Below, in pieces: positions 1-11,210 of a DNA stretch of 64,000 nt. Each line of letters opens with the position of its first letter. Within the stretch, counting starts at the first letter, position 1. A model generated the notes under the pieces. It saw only the letters and a program-made list of their open reading frames with translations, ran no database searches and was not told the DNA's origin. Source of the stretch: Zeugodacus cucurbitae (lineage: Eukaryota; Arthropoda; Insecta; Diptera; Tephritidae). The stretch spans positions 32,197,501-32,261,500 of the forward strand of contig NC_071667.1 of assembly GCF_028554725.1 (NCBI RefSeq), in the 5' to 3' direction. Position numbers and translations under genes: made by a program.

Positions 1-2355
1 AAGGGACTTGTACTGTTCAATTGCCTACTCAGTCCAAAGTAGCACCTGTTGGCAAGAGTAATTCTGCGCTGGATTTCGACATTGACATTGTTGGTGATGT
101 TGATTCTGGTTCCCGGAGAGGTTCTTCCCAATCATGACGAAGCTTTTGGTGTTGCTCAACGTCAACTTACACAGCCGTATTAGTTTTGCGGGGATACCAA
201 ATTCAGACATCGCGGCATAAAGACAGCTCCTTTTCGTGCTGTCGAAAACAGGTTTGAAATCGACAAAAAGGTGGTGTGTGTCGATCCTCTTTTCACGGGT
301 CTTCTCCAAGATTTGACGCATGGTGAATATCTGGTCCATGGTGGACTTTCCAGGTCTAAAGCCACACTGATAAGGTCCAATCAGTCTGTTGACGGTGGGC
401 TTAAGTCTTTCACATAGTACGCTCGATAGAACCTTATAGGCGATATTTAGGAAGCTTATCCCACGGTAATTGGCACAGTTTGTGGGATCTTCCTTTTTAT
501 GGATTGGACAGAGCACACTGAGATTCCGATCGTCAGACATGCTTTCTTCCGACCATATTTTGCAAAGAAGCTGATGCATGCACCTTATCAGTTCTTCGCC
601 GCCGTATTTGAATAGCTCAGCCGGTAATCTATCAGCCCCTGCCGCTTTGTTGTTCTTCAGGCGGGTAATTGCAATTCGAATTTATTCATGGTCGGGTAAT
701 GGAACATCTATTCCATCGACATCGATTGAGGAATCGGGTTCGCCAACTCCTGGTGTTGTATGCACCATAATCCCAGTATGCCCTGGACATCGGTTACCAG
801 ATTACCACTTTGGTCTCTACATGAGGATGCTCCAGTGTTGAAACCTTCGTTAAGTCGCTTCATTTTTTTATAAAATTTTCGAGCAATCCCTCTGTCTGCC
901 AGCTTCTCAAGCTCTTCGTACTCACACATTTCGGCCTCTTTCCTTTTTTGTCTGCAGATGCGTCTCGCTTCTCTCTTCAGCTCTCGGTATCTATCCCATT
1001 CCGCACGTGTTGTGGTTGTTTGCAACGTTGCGAGGTAGGCAGTCTGTTTTCTCTCCGCTGCGAGACGGCATTCCTCATCGTACCAGCTGTTTTTTTTACT
1101 TTTCCGAAAGCCAATGGTTTCGGTTGCAGCGGTACGCAGTGAGTTTGAGATGCCGTCCCACAGTTCCCGTATACCGAGATGCTGATGAGTGCTCTCAGAG
1201 AGCAAGTCGAGTAGAGTATTTCGTGGCTGTCTGTTGTGTTTGCAGCTTTTCAACGTCGAACCTTTCTTGTGTTTGTTGACGGGCGTTCTTTGCTGCACAG
1301 AGGCGGGTGCGTATCTTCGCTGCAACTAGATAATGTCCGAGTCTATATTTGGTCCTCGGAGCGTACGCACGGCTAAAACACTGGATACATGTCTTCCGTC
1401 TATCAGAAAGTGATCGATTTGGTTACACGTGTTTCGATCAGGAGACAGCCAAGTACCTTGATGTATTTTCTTATGCTGGAATCTGGTACTACAGACGACC
1501 ATATTTCGGGCCCCAGCGAAGTCGATCAGCCTCAGGCCGTTTGGCGATGTTTCGTCATGAAGGCTAAATTTTCCGACTGTTGTGCCAAAGAAAGTGGGTA
1601 AAGAACCCACCCTGGAGTTAAAATCGCCAAGCACGATTTTGACATCGTGGCGGGGGCAGCGCTCATAGATGCGTTCTAGGCGCTCATAGAAGGCATCTTT
1701 GATCACATCGTCCTTCTCTTCCGTTGGGGCGTGGGCGGAAATAAGCGATATGTTGAAGAACCTCGCTTTTATGCGGATTGTGGCTAGACGTTCATCCACC
1801 GGGGTGAATGCCAGGACTCTGCGACGGAGTCTCTCTCCACCACAAATCCAACACCAAATTTGCGCTCCTTTATATGGCCGCTGGAGTAGATGTCACAAGG
1901 ACCCACCTTCTTCCGTCCTTGTCCCGTCCATCGCACTTCTTGGATGGCGGTGATGTCAGCCGTTAGTCGTATGAGGACATCAACCAGCTGGGCAGAGACA
2001 CCTTCCCAATTAAGGGTCCGGGCATTCCAGGTGCATGCCCTTATATCATTATCCTTAAAACGTTTGCAAGGGTCGTCATCAAAAGGGGGGTGTCTCATCC
2101 GAGGCTTCATTTTTCGATTTTTCATTGGTACTCCGTTTTTATGTGGTGGGTCCCAAACCCTACGCACAACCGCAGAAGCGGGTTCGCCTTCAAACGGATG
2201 TTTGTTAGCTACCCAGAGGATACTTGGTCTAAAACCGGAAGTCGTGAGCTACTTGAATCATGTGGAGAAGAATCGTTTCTGGACACTCCCAAGTGAATGA
2301 CAATCAAAAACTTTCCTCACTTACGTGAACTTCTACACATGATCCCATCCTCCAA
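1..2355 (-). pseudogene. RTE-type LINE relic R-1, cut by the window edge
   Basis: Minus-strand copy of an RTE-clade non-LTR retrotransposon (one polyprotein: apurinic-like endonuclease, then reverse transcriptase). Readable pieces run from about 2167 to 1784 (start of the endonuclease, with QEVRWTGQG), 1799 to 1326 (with the GDFNSRVG catalytic block), 1325 to 708 (linker) and 579 to 25 (RT fingers). Frameshifts separate them. Compared with the long copy at 45-48 kb, about 365 bp holding the YADD active site is missing near position 109, and about 40 bp is missing near 757. The 5' end of the element is near 2355. It cannot code for an active protein. Position 1 is still inside the element. Confidence 0.9.
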
Positions 2356-2789
2356 TTATATTATATATTTACAAATTATTATTGCACATTTTCAATTATC
2401 TGCATAAAGTGTTTCCAATCATCTTAAAATGTAGTGACTTCTTTAAGCTTATTATGTGATACACAACAGAAATCAATTCAATATACATATAAATATGTGT
2501 AAATTAATTCGGTATGAAACTAATACATTTTTCGAAACCAATTGAGTTGCAGTGAAATAGTTCGCATATAATACAAATCTCTCAATCAATTGAAATGCAT
2601 TTAAGCTAATATTGCAATAATTATCGACGATACACATATTTGCTTTCGTACCCAAAACTTGTTTCAATTAACTGCATACAAAACATGTACACCTAGTGCC
2701 AAGGTGAAGATATGCAAATCTGGGAAATGCGAATATCAAATGTTGCACACAATTGGCTTGGATTATTTATTTAATTTTAGTAATATAAC
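2356..2789. other. AT-rich arm sequence, no gene seen
   Basis: AT-rich DNA between the RTE 5' end and a family A copy. The same sequence lies inverted at about 63,061-63,465. A 64-codon frame is present in both arms, but it has no recognisable motif and no coding character. Confidence 0.5.
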
Positions 2790-3830
2790 AAACAACTTAA
2801 CTCACATATTCGGCATATATATGGTATATTAAGTATATGGGAGAGAGGTGAAGTTATGACCCTATTTCACTCATTTTTGGTAAAAAATTTGTTAGAAGCA
2901 CCGAGGTCCTCATATCCGATATATAGGGTCTTGAAAACTTATGGACCAATTTCGACGATTTTTATGCCACTCTTTAAATGCAGTATGTTTGCAAAGAACT
3001 GTTCCGATATCTTCACTACTTCTTACTTTATATATTGTAAAGTAAACGATTCAGATCGACTTCAAAGTTCTGGTATATGGGAAGAAGGCGTGGTTGTGAT
3101 CCGATTTGGACTATTTTCATAACATACCATTGGGGAAATAGGAAGATATTATAAACCGAATTTCATTGAAATTGGTTGAGTAGTTTCGTTGATATTGTTT
3201 TTGACCCATAAGTGAGCGGAACCACGCCCATTTAAACTTTTATATACCATTTGGAATGCAGCTCTTCTTACCATCTTTATAATGAAATTTAAGGTTTCTG
3301 GTGGTTTTCCTTACCGAATCTCAACATTTTTAGTAGTTTTCAACATAACCTTTGTATGGGAGGTGGGCATGGTTATAATCAGATTTTCTCCATTTTTGGA
3401 CTGTGTAAGATAGTACCTAACGAAACGACTCTAGAAAGTTTCCTTGATATAGCTTTAGTAGTTTACGAGATATGTACAAAAAACTTAGTAGTAGGCGCGC
3501 CCACTTCCCCAAAAATATTACATCCACATATGCTTCTTCATAGTGCGATTCTTCATAGCTTATTTTATGGCTTAGTTACAGCTCTTTACATGTTTTTGGG
3601 TTTCGCCATTTTGTGACCGTGGCAATGGTCCAATTTCGCCCAAATCCAACAATACTCAGAGTGCTAAGGAATATGTGTTCCAAGTTTCATTAAGATAGCT
3701 CGATTTTTACTCAAGTTATCGCTTGCACGGACAGACGGACGGACAGACGTCCGGATTTCAACTCCACTCGTCATCCTGATCATTTATATATATATAACCC
3801 CATAGCTCGCTGATTTCGAAAATCGAATTT
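2790..3830 (-). repeat. Family A (mini-me/DINE-1-like) copy A-1
   Basis: Reverse-oriented, diverged copy of the dispersed family described fully at 53,160-54,327. It has the conserved core next to a run of GGAC units (3738-3760) and a TA-rich tract at 3785-3795. Its 3' end with the subterminal hairpin is missing or unrecognisable. The mirror copy is at about 62,000-63,060. Small open frames inside it are translations of the repeat, not genes. Confidence 0.7.
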
Positions 3831-4395
3831 TTTTTTTTTTATGGATACGTTTTTGAGATATTTGCAATTTACCGTTATTCGACCAAAAAAAAAAGGTGTC
3901 TTCATTTAATCATGCATATCTCACTGACCAGTTGAGCAATCTTACTGCAAATTATAGAAAATAAAAGTGAATGAAATTTCCTAAAAATATTGTCTACTCC
4001 ATTTTTCCATAGGCCTTATAATTTCTGAGAAATTGATTAATCACTTCGTGTTTTTAAATTTTTTTATGAAAAAAAACTTTGGCAAGAAAAAAATTTTAAA
4101 ACAAAAGATATATTTTAATTTTTTTAATTTTATATGAAGTTCTGTTTCTTTATAAAAAAAATAAGCTACCAACGAACAAAATCCATGGATAAATAGGAAA
4201 GTTGTACATGATCAAATAAATATACCCAAGTCGCGCAAAGTCAATGTATACGTACATGCGTATGTAGTGTGTAAAGTAGGGGTGGGATATCTAGCTATGC
4301 GCTGTTTCTGTTAAGTAAAAAGTCAATTTTCATGGTGTTTTTAGTTTTTATAAACTCATTTATTTATATATTAGTAATATATATTAAACCAAGTA
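3831..4395. other. Unclassified repeat-like segment in the arm
   Basis: AT-rich stretch with long A and T runs. A block around 4190-4290 is the reverse complement of sequence near 9400-9560 in the tandem units, so both places hold relics of one unidentified repeat. It is mirrored at 61,435-61,999. No open frame of note. Confidence 0.45.
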
Positions 4396-6890
4396 AGGAA
4401 GGGCTAAGTTCGGGTGTAACCGAACATTTTATACTCTCGCAATTTATTGATGTAATTTTATAAAGATAACATAATTCGATTTATCCCCGCAAAACTAATA
4501 CGGCTGTGTAAATTGACGTTGAGCAACACCAAAAGCTCCGTCATGATTGGGAAGGACCTCTTCGAGCCGTTCGATACCAAACGAGGTTTCAGACAAGGTG
4601 ACTCACTATCGTGCGACTTCTTTAACCTGATGCTGGAAAAAATTATAAGAGCTGCAGAGCTAAACCGAGAAGGTACAATCTTCTACAAGAGTGTACAGCT
4701 CCTGGCGTACGCCGATGATATTGATATCATCGGAAGCAACAACCGCGCCGTTTGTTCTGCTTTTTCCCGCATGGATAAGGAGGCGAAGCGAATGGGTCTG
4801 GAGGTGAATGAGGACAAGACGAAATATCTCCTGTCATCAAACAAACAGTCGGCGCATTCGCGTCTTGGCTCCCACGTCACTGTTGACAGTCATAACTTCG
4901 AGGTCGTAGATAATTTCGTATACCTGGGAACCAGCATCAACAACACGAACAATGTCAGCCTCGAAATCCAGCGCAGAATAACTCTTGCCAACAGGTGCTA
5001 CTTTGGACTGAGTAGGCAATTGAACAGTAAAGTCCTCTCTCGACGAACCAAAATCAAGCTCTACAAGTCGCTTATCATTCCCGTCCTGCTTTACGGTGCA
5101 GAAGCTTGGACGATGTCAACATCAGATGAGTCGACACTAGGAGTTTTCGAGAGGAAAATTTTGCGCAAGATTTATGGTCCTCAGAACATTGGCAACGGCG
5201 AATACCGCAGACGATGGAACGATGAGCTGTACGAGTTATACGACGACATTGACATAGTTCAGCGAATAAAAAGACAGCGGCTACGCTGGCTAGGTCATGT
5301 TGTCCGAATGGACGAAAACACTCCAGCCCTGAAAGTGTTCGATGCAGTACCCGCCGGAGGAAGCCGAGGAAGGGGAAGGCCTCCACTCCGTTGGAGGGAC
5401 CAGGTGGAGAGCGACCTGGTTACACTTGGGATCTCCAACTGGCGCCGAACTGCGAAGGAGAGAGACAGGTGGCGCACTATCGTCGATTCGGCTATAACCG
5501 GCTAAACGGTTGCAACGCCAATCACATACATACAACATAATTCGACCCATATATTGGGTATAAAGTTCAACAGAATAACGAAAATCATCATAAATAGTAT
5601 ATGGGGACTGAGGTAATTCCTAAACCGATTTCACTAGTTTTCTCCACCAAGATACAATGTATCGAAGACTATACGCTCACTTAATTTAATATTACTTATA
5701 ATTAGGTATATGGGATCTGGGGGAAGTTATGACCCGATTTTTACCATTTCAGGTACAGAGAGAAACTGTTATAAGAAAAAAATTCAGAGGGAATGAATTA
5801 CATTAAAATATCTGAGGGATTTACCTAAGTATATTTTCGGGGAAAAATTACCCTTAGGCACTGAGTTCTTCATGTTCGATATCAGGGGCCTTGAAAAGTC
5901 ATTGTTCGATTTTGACAATTTTTTCACAAGTGATGCAACAGATCATATACAGTGTTTGTGTAAAGTTTTATTTCGCGATCTTCATTGGTTCCTAATGTAT
6001 ATATTATAAAGTGAAGGAATAAGATGAAATTCAAAAATGAGTTATATGGGAAGTTGTCGTGGTTGTGAACCAATTTCGTCCATTTTTCACACGTGTCATC
6101 AGGGTGTCAAGAAAATACTATATACCGAATTTCATTGAAATCTGTCGAGTAGTTCTTGAGGTTTTTTACCCATAAGTGGGCGACGCCACACCCATTTTCC
6201 ATTTTGTAAAAAAATCTCAGTGCAGCTTCCTTCTGCCATTTCTTATGTGAAATTTGGTGTTTCTGACGTTTCTCGTTAGTGAGTAACGCACTTTTAGTAA
6301 TTTTCAACCTAACCTTTGTATGGGAGGTGGGCGTGGTTATTATTCGATTTATTTCATTTTTGGACTGTATAAGGAAATGGCTAAAATAAACGACTGCAAT
6401 TGGTTTATATAGCTTTATTGGTTTGCGAGTTATATACAAAAAACCTATTTGGGGGCGGGGTCACGCCCACTTTTCCAAAAAAAATTACATCCAAATATGC
6501 CCCTCCCTAATGGGATCCCATGTTCCAAATTTCTTTTTCATAACTTTATTTATGGCTTAGCTATGACACTGTATAGGTTTTCGGTTTCCACCATTTTATG
6601 GGCGTGGCAGTGGACCGATTTTGCCCATTTTCGAAAGCAACCTCCTCAGGGTGCCAAGGAACATATGTTCCAAGTTTCATTAAGATATCTTAATTTTTAC
6701 TCAAGTTATCGCTTGCACTACAGACGGACAGACGGACGGACAGACATCCGGATTTCAAATCCACTCGTCATCCTGATCATTTATATATATATAACTTCAT
6801 ATCTAGCTCTTATATTTCTTGGTGACACAAACAACCGTTATGTGAACAAAACTATTATACTCTGTGCAACAGGTTGCGAGAGTATAACAA
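4396..6890 (-). repeat. Family A copy A-2, split by an RTE insertion
   Basis: Reverse-oriented member of family A. It begins with the inverted 3' terminal block (hairpin arms GTTCGG and CCGAAC in reverse, 4412-4430) and ends at the subterminal block GTTGCGAGAGTATAA at 6873-6887. The RTE fragment at 4480-5533 interrupts it. Inner GC-rich blocks of the CCACGCCC/GGGCGTGG type are seen at about 6182, 6329, 6464 and 6600. Confidence 0.75.
4480..5533 (+). mobile_element. 5'-truncated RTE insertion R-2 with 12-bp target duplication
   Basis: Carries an open frame from 4513 to 5505 covering the second half of the reverse transcriptase (GFRQGDSLSCD, then YADDIDIIG) and the C-terminal region ending in the basic GGSRGRGRPPLRW block. 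The first half of the protein is lost by 5' truncation, as is usual for LINE insertions. After the stop comes the typical RTE tail and a short CATA repeat. The 12-bp AACATAATTCGA occurs on both sides (4468-4479 and 5534-5545) and once in the empty site of the right arm. The open frame suggests a young but dead copy. Confidence 0.9.
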
Positions 6891-6894
6891 TGTG

Positions 6895-8045
6895 TTATTA
6901 TACTCTCGCAACAAATGTTGCTAAAGAGAGTATTAAAGTTTTGTTCACATAACGGTTGTTTGTAACACCCAAAACTAAACGAGTTAGATGTAGGGTTACA
7001 TATACCAAAGTGATCAGGGTGAAGAGTGGAGTTCAAATCCGAATGTCTGTCTGTCCGTCCGTCCGTCCGTCTGTGGAAGCTGTAACTTGAGTAAAAATTA
7101 AGATATCTTGATGAAACTTGGCACCATAGGAAGGTTGCTTTCGAAAATGAGCAAAATCGGACCACTGCCACGCCCACAAAATGGCGAATACCGAAAACAC
7201 ATAAAGTGCCATAACTAAGCCATAAATAAAGCTATGGAAATAAAATTTGGTATGAAGGATCGCACTATGAAGGGGCATATTTGGATGTAATTTTTTTGGG
7301 GAAGTGGGCTTGGCCCCGCCCCCTACTAAGTTTTTTGTACATATCTCGCAAACCAATAGAGCTATATAAACAAAACTTTCTGCAGTCGTTTTTTTAACCC
7401 CTTCCTAATACAGTCCAAAAATTAAAGAAATCGGATCATAACCACGCCCACCTCCCATACAAAAGTTAGGTTGAAAATTACTAAAAGTGGGTTAACTCAC
7501 TAACGAAAAACGTCAAAAACACTAAATTTCACATAAGAAATAGCAGATGAAAGATGCACTCAGATTTTTTTACAAAATGGAAAATGGGCGTGGCGTCGCC
7601 CACTTATGGGTCAAAAACCATATCTTAGGAACTACTCTACCGATTTCAACGAAACTTGGCCAAATCGCTTCACAACCACGCCTACTTCCTATATACCAGA
7701 ACTTTGAAGACGATCTGAATCGTTTACTTTACAATATATAAAGTAAGTACTAGTGAAGATATCGGTGCAGAACTTTGCACAAATACTATGTTAATAGTGT
7801 GGCAGCCCCATTCTAAAAATCGCCGAAATCGGACCATAGGTTTTTAAGGCCCCATATATTGAACACGAGGACCTCGGTGCTTCTAACCTAATATTATGGT
7901 TTCCAACTTTCAATGGACTTTTTACAATATATATGACGAATATGTGGGTCGAATGGTGTATTATATAATATAAATAAAGTTAAATAAATAAATTGCGAGA
8001 GTATAAAATGTTCGGTTACACCCGAACTTAGCCCTTCCTTACTTG
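6895..8045 (+). repeat. Family A copy A-3
   Basis: Forward copy, head to head with A-2. It begins with TTATACTCTCGCAAC (6898), has GTCY-type repeats at 7044-7074, and ends with the subterminal block TTGCGAGAGTATA near 7991, hairpin arms GTTCGG/CCGAAC and the terminal CTTACTTG near 8045. About 46 bp present in other copies is missing near 7657. Confidence 0.8.
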
Positions 8046-8079
8046 TTTTTGTCTTAAGTTGATGTTCTTACATTATAGT

Positions 8080-9078
8080 CGAAATGATTATGTGTTTTGT
8101 TTTGTCGTTTATTTAGTTTAGGATCGGTTTCTCTTATGAGAAACCAACAGTAGTCACCCATCATACCGACGTCCCAGAAACCTTGGTATCGATTCTTCTG
8201 CGCGATCGGGATCGAGGGCTTTTTGTTGCGATTATGCAGTTATACGGCCTTCAAGCTCAGTTTATTGCTGTCTATGAACAATCGCCACTCCTCGGAATCC
8301 TATGGTTGACCAAACTCTTTGAATAATCCCGTAATGTCTTTGCAATAGCATACATTGTCTTCCTTCGTATAGTGTTTGGCAAATGGTCCGTGACGATTTC
8401 TATAATATGTCACCTTAACATGGGGTGACACGAATTGAAATTGTTGCATACGAGAGGCATGTAGCTCAGCTTTTTCCTTGGATAATTCCAAATCTCTAAT
8501 CCAATCGTTTAGTTGCGCTTGTGATAGAACGTTTCTGTCGTTTTCCATAAAAAATTCATTACAACTTGATTTCCCATATTCATATGATCCTTCAGATACT
8601 GCTGTTGACAACGAAACTGAATACGCAACTTCAGCTGAATGTGGAACTGGCAATGAAACGGTAGGTACGTTAGCATAAATCACTTTTCTTGATTTTCCAA
8701 AGCCAAGTACTTTTGTCATACAAATATAACAATCTTCTGAGTGGCATGTAGGTTCTCGCCATAACATTGTATCACCTCAAAAAGAAAAAAATTAAAAATT
8801 ACTATTAAATAAAAAGAAGCATAGTTTCATAATTATAATACGTACTTTGTTGATCCTGATTCCCATTGAACCAATATTATTCGACACAAGGAACAAAAAA
8901 TATTCGGAGTCCATGGTTTATCAATATTTTTAGGATCAATACCAAAATATTTTGAATATATAGATTGGATCGAATCTCTAAACTGCCTCCGATGCCGTAC
9001 AAGAGTATATTCACCGCATATGTAACAGAACATATCCGGATCGTTGGTACACTCAAATTCTCGCGTACGTTTACTCAT
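8080..9078 (-). pseudogene. Cysteine-rich uncharacterised protein relic, unit 1
   Basis: Two open blocks on the minus strand. Block 1 (9078-8833) encodes 81 residues with C18, C21, C62 and C65, a CxxC...CxxC pattern loosely like a ZAD-type zinc knot. Block 2 (8767-8300, 155 residues) begins MLWREPTCHSEDCYIC and keeps another CxxC. The 65-bp AT-rich gap may be an intron, but I could not find splice sites that keep the frame. The frame is closed by TAG at 8297-8299, shared by all units; beyond it EEWRLFIDS and WDVGMMGDYCWF are still readable to about 8080, after what looks like a central deletion. From memory, similar blocks occur in many uncharacterised arthropod and cnidarian proteins; not verified. 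Likely dead, function unknown. Confidence 0.6.
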
Positions 9079-9684
9079 TTATTTTTAAAAATAGCTCACC
9101 GTTTTTTAAATTGTAATTATAAACTGGAACCGGCGAGCCTTACAGATATTATGAACTTTCAAGGGGCATTTATCCTTATATATAGCTTGATCGCGAAAAA
9201 ATAAAAAAGGCAAAACCTACCTAATCAAAAAAGTTCCTTCATATTAACGAGCCGGGAAAACAAAATACTACCTGCTGTTGATGTTGGCCTTAAAAAAATT
9301 AATGAATTTACCAAGATATATTTACCAAGATATTATTTGATTTTTTTAAAACGAATAGCGTTAGTTTATTTTAATTATATTCTAAAACAATCCCACCCCT
9401 ACTTTACACACTATATACGCATATACGTATACATTTAACTTTGCGCGACTTGGATATATTTATTTGATCATGTACAACTTTCCTATTTATACATGGATTT
9501 TGTTCGTTGGTGGCTTATTTTTTTTATAAGGAAACAGGACTTCATATAAAATAAAAAAATTTAAAAAATATACATTTAACTTTGCGCGACTTGGATATAT
9601 TTATTTGATCATGTACAACTTTCCTATTTATACATGGATTTTGTTCGTTGGTAGCTCTGTGACATCACATTTCAAAATTTAGGG
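9079..9684. other. Spacer between the two divergent relics, with an 82-bp direct repeat
   Basis: AT-rich spacer. Positions 9430-9511 and 9571-9652 are near-identical 82-bp direct repeats containing CTTTGCGCGACTTGG. Related sequence occurs in both arms of the large inverted repeat (near 4200 and 61,570). If the two flanking relics were once genes, any shared promoter would have been here; no core promoter motif stands out. Confidence 0.5.
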
Positions 9685-10515
9685 CAATATCGTTTCCCGC
9701 TCTGCTGCGTTCTGCGGGCCACATCTTGATTCAATTAATCGAACTACTGACTTAGATCTAGAAAAACGAAACTTCGAAAGTGCGGGCAATGTGTTGGCTG
9801 AGATTTGGAGCAAGTTAGTCATTGATAATTTTCCAGTCGTTGATGAATATGTTGCACCAACTGTTACTGGACTGGATATTGAACAGGCTATGATGTTGAA
9901 AAATAATACAACTTGGTATGCTAAACATGTACGTGAGTCACAATATTTTTTACAAATAGTTAAATGTGAAACTATTGCATGTTGCGGTGTAAGACGTTCT
10001 AGTCTTTGGAAATTATTAAAAGAAGCATTTTTCCCACCACCTGTGTTAATTAAACAGACATCAGAAGGTTATAGAGTCACAGGGAGTGATGACAACGACG
10101 CTAAGTTTGCTCCATTATTACTACAGATATTATTAAATCTCCAAGCATCATCCCATCTAAACAAGTTCCATATGATAGTTATTGCCCTAGTGTCGAGTCA
10201 TACTTATTTAAAAGATCGTGTAGCATATGTGGCCTATATTTTTCTTCATATAAAGCCACCAATCAACACAAACAATCACATAAAAAACAAGAGCTGTTAC
10301 CTATCGCGAAAATTCGTCCTCAAAGAATTGCGGCTAGACGTGCCCGAGAGATTCTCTGTTTAATGAATGATGACGATGCTTTAAGAATGGAAGAAGATGT
10401 TGATGCGAAAGATGTTCCTGACATCCAAATTCAGAACGAAAATGAAGTGCCTGATTTACCAATAATAAATGATATAAAGGAGTGGGTAAAAAGTCCATGG
10501 ACACAAGATGATTAA
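9685..10515 (+). pseudogene. C2H2 zinc-finger protein relic, unit 1
   Basis: The open frame runs from about 9685 through KHVRESQYFLQIVKC to about 10,130, then a -1 frame change is needed. In the new frame (10,131-10,515) a single C2H2 finger, CSICGLYF with C-x2-C-x12-H-x3-H spacing, begins at 10,219. A basic stretch and an acidic tail follow, ending at TAA 10,513-10,515. No clear ATG opens the frame; a GTG at 9791 is not a convincing start. Unit 1 has the best-preserved C-terminus of the three copies. Divergent from the relic at 8080-9078. Family not named; the finger suggests DNA or RNA binding in the ancestor. Confidence 0.6.
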
Positions 10516-10621
10516 GTTTTGTGTTTTTAATTAGCATAATTATGTATCTATTATTTCTTGACTAGTCATCCGTTGACTCTGTACTTTAATATTTAACTAA
10601 ATGTTGATTTGTTATTAAAGA

Positions 10622-10949
10622 CTAGCAGACCCGGCCACACGATTTGTGGCTAAGATATACAATCAATCTTGGTTAATTACAAAGTCGAGGTTGATTTATG
10701 TTAGACAGCATGATGACAACTGATGCTACTTTTAAATGTAAAATTAAGTGGTGATAATCCAGGCAATTCCAATGATTATAAAAATCCTTTGGGATAGTTG
10801 GCTACGTCATCCTAATTTGTATCTGTGTCAGCTCACCTGTAAAGAAATTCTAAATTGTCGCATTGACATCGACGACATCTTTGTTTTTTGCGACCAATAT
10901 TGGTCGTTCACTCAGCCAATTGTGGGTATTATATTGTTGTTTTTTGTCC
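10622..10949 (-). mobile_element. Helitron 3' end fragment, unit 1
   Basis: On the minus strand the sequence ends in CTAG (complement of 10,622-10,625), preceded by a short spacer and a hairpin with GCCACA and TGTGGC arms, the usual Helitron 3' terminus. It matches the Helitron ending at 41,354. A degraded reading frame related to the helicase C-terminus can be followed. It is cut at the unit boundary. Confidence 0.7.
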
Positions 10950-10950
10950 A

Positions 10951-11206
10951 TTTCGAAAGCAACCTCCTCAGGGAGCCAAGGAACATATGTTCCAAGTTTC
11001 ATTAAGATATCTTAATTTTTACTCAAGTTATCGCTTGCACTACAGACGGACGGACAGACATCCGGATTTCAAATCCACTCGTCATCCTGATCATTTATAT
11101 ATATATAACTTCATATCTAGCTCTTATATTTCTTGGTGACACAAACAACCGTTATGTGAACAAAACTATTATACTCTGTGCAACATGTTGCGAGAGTATA
11201 ACAATG
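10951..11206 (-). repeat. Family A fragment A-4
   Basis: Truncated reverse-oriented family A piece (5' part only) with GGAC repeats at 11,046-11,056 and a TA tract near 11,095. It starts at the tandem-unit breakpoint and ends head to head with A-5. Confidence 0.75.
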
Positions 11207-11210
11207 TGTT

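Larger units (their letters stand above)
1825..6445. repeat. Left arm of a long inverted repeat
   Basis: Read in reverse complement, this stretch matches about 60,550 to 64,000 at the other end of the window; base 1825 pairs with base 64000, so the right arm continues outside. Identity by eye is very high over unique-looking DNA such as 2356-2790, with small indels (for example a deletion in this arm near 3495). The one large difference is the RTE insertion at 4480-5533, which only this arm has. The inner limit lies inside a family A copy, where identity falls gradually, so 6445 is approximate. Confidence 0.8.
6625..10947. repeat. Tandem unit 1 of 3
   Basis: First copy of the roughly 4.35-kb tandem unit: family A pair, minus-strand cysteine-protein relic, plus-strand zinc-finger relic, Helitron 3' end. 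Unit 1 lacks about 46 bp near 7657 that units 2 and 3 keep. The unit begins inside family A copy A-2 and ends inside the Helitron relic; the shared dinucleotide CC sits at both breakpoints (6625-6626 and 10948-10949). Confidence 0.9.

Noticed and set aside
7033..7356. Open frames of about 80-120 codons inside family A copies, some with hydrophobic segments
   Set aside because: They recur only as translations of the repeat, shift frame between copies, and lie opposite or across the conserved non-coding blocks.
8768..8832. Intron between the two blocks of the cysteine-rich relic
   Set aside because: GT and AG are present, but no pairing I tried keeps the frame, so it is left as a gap and not annotated as an intron.
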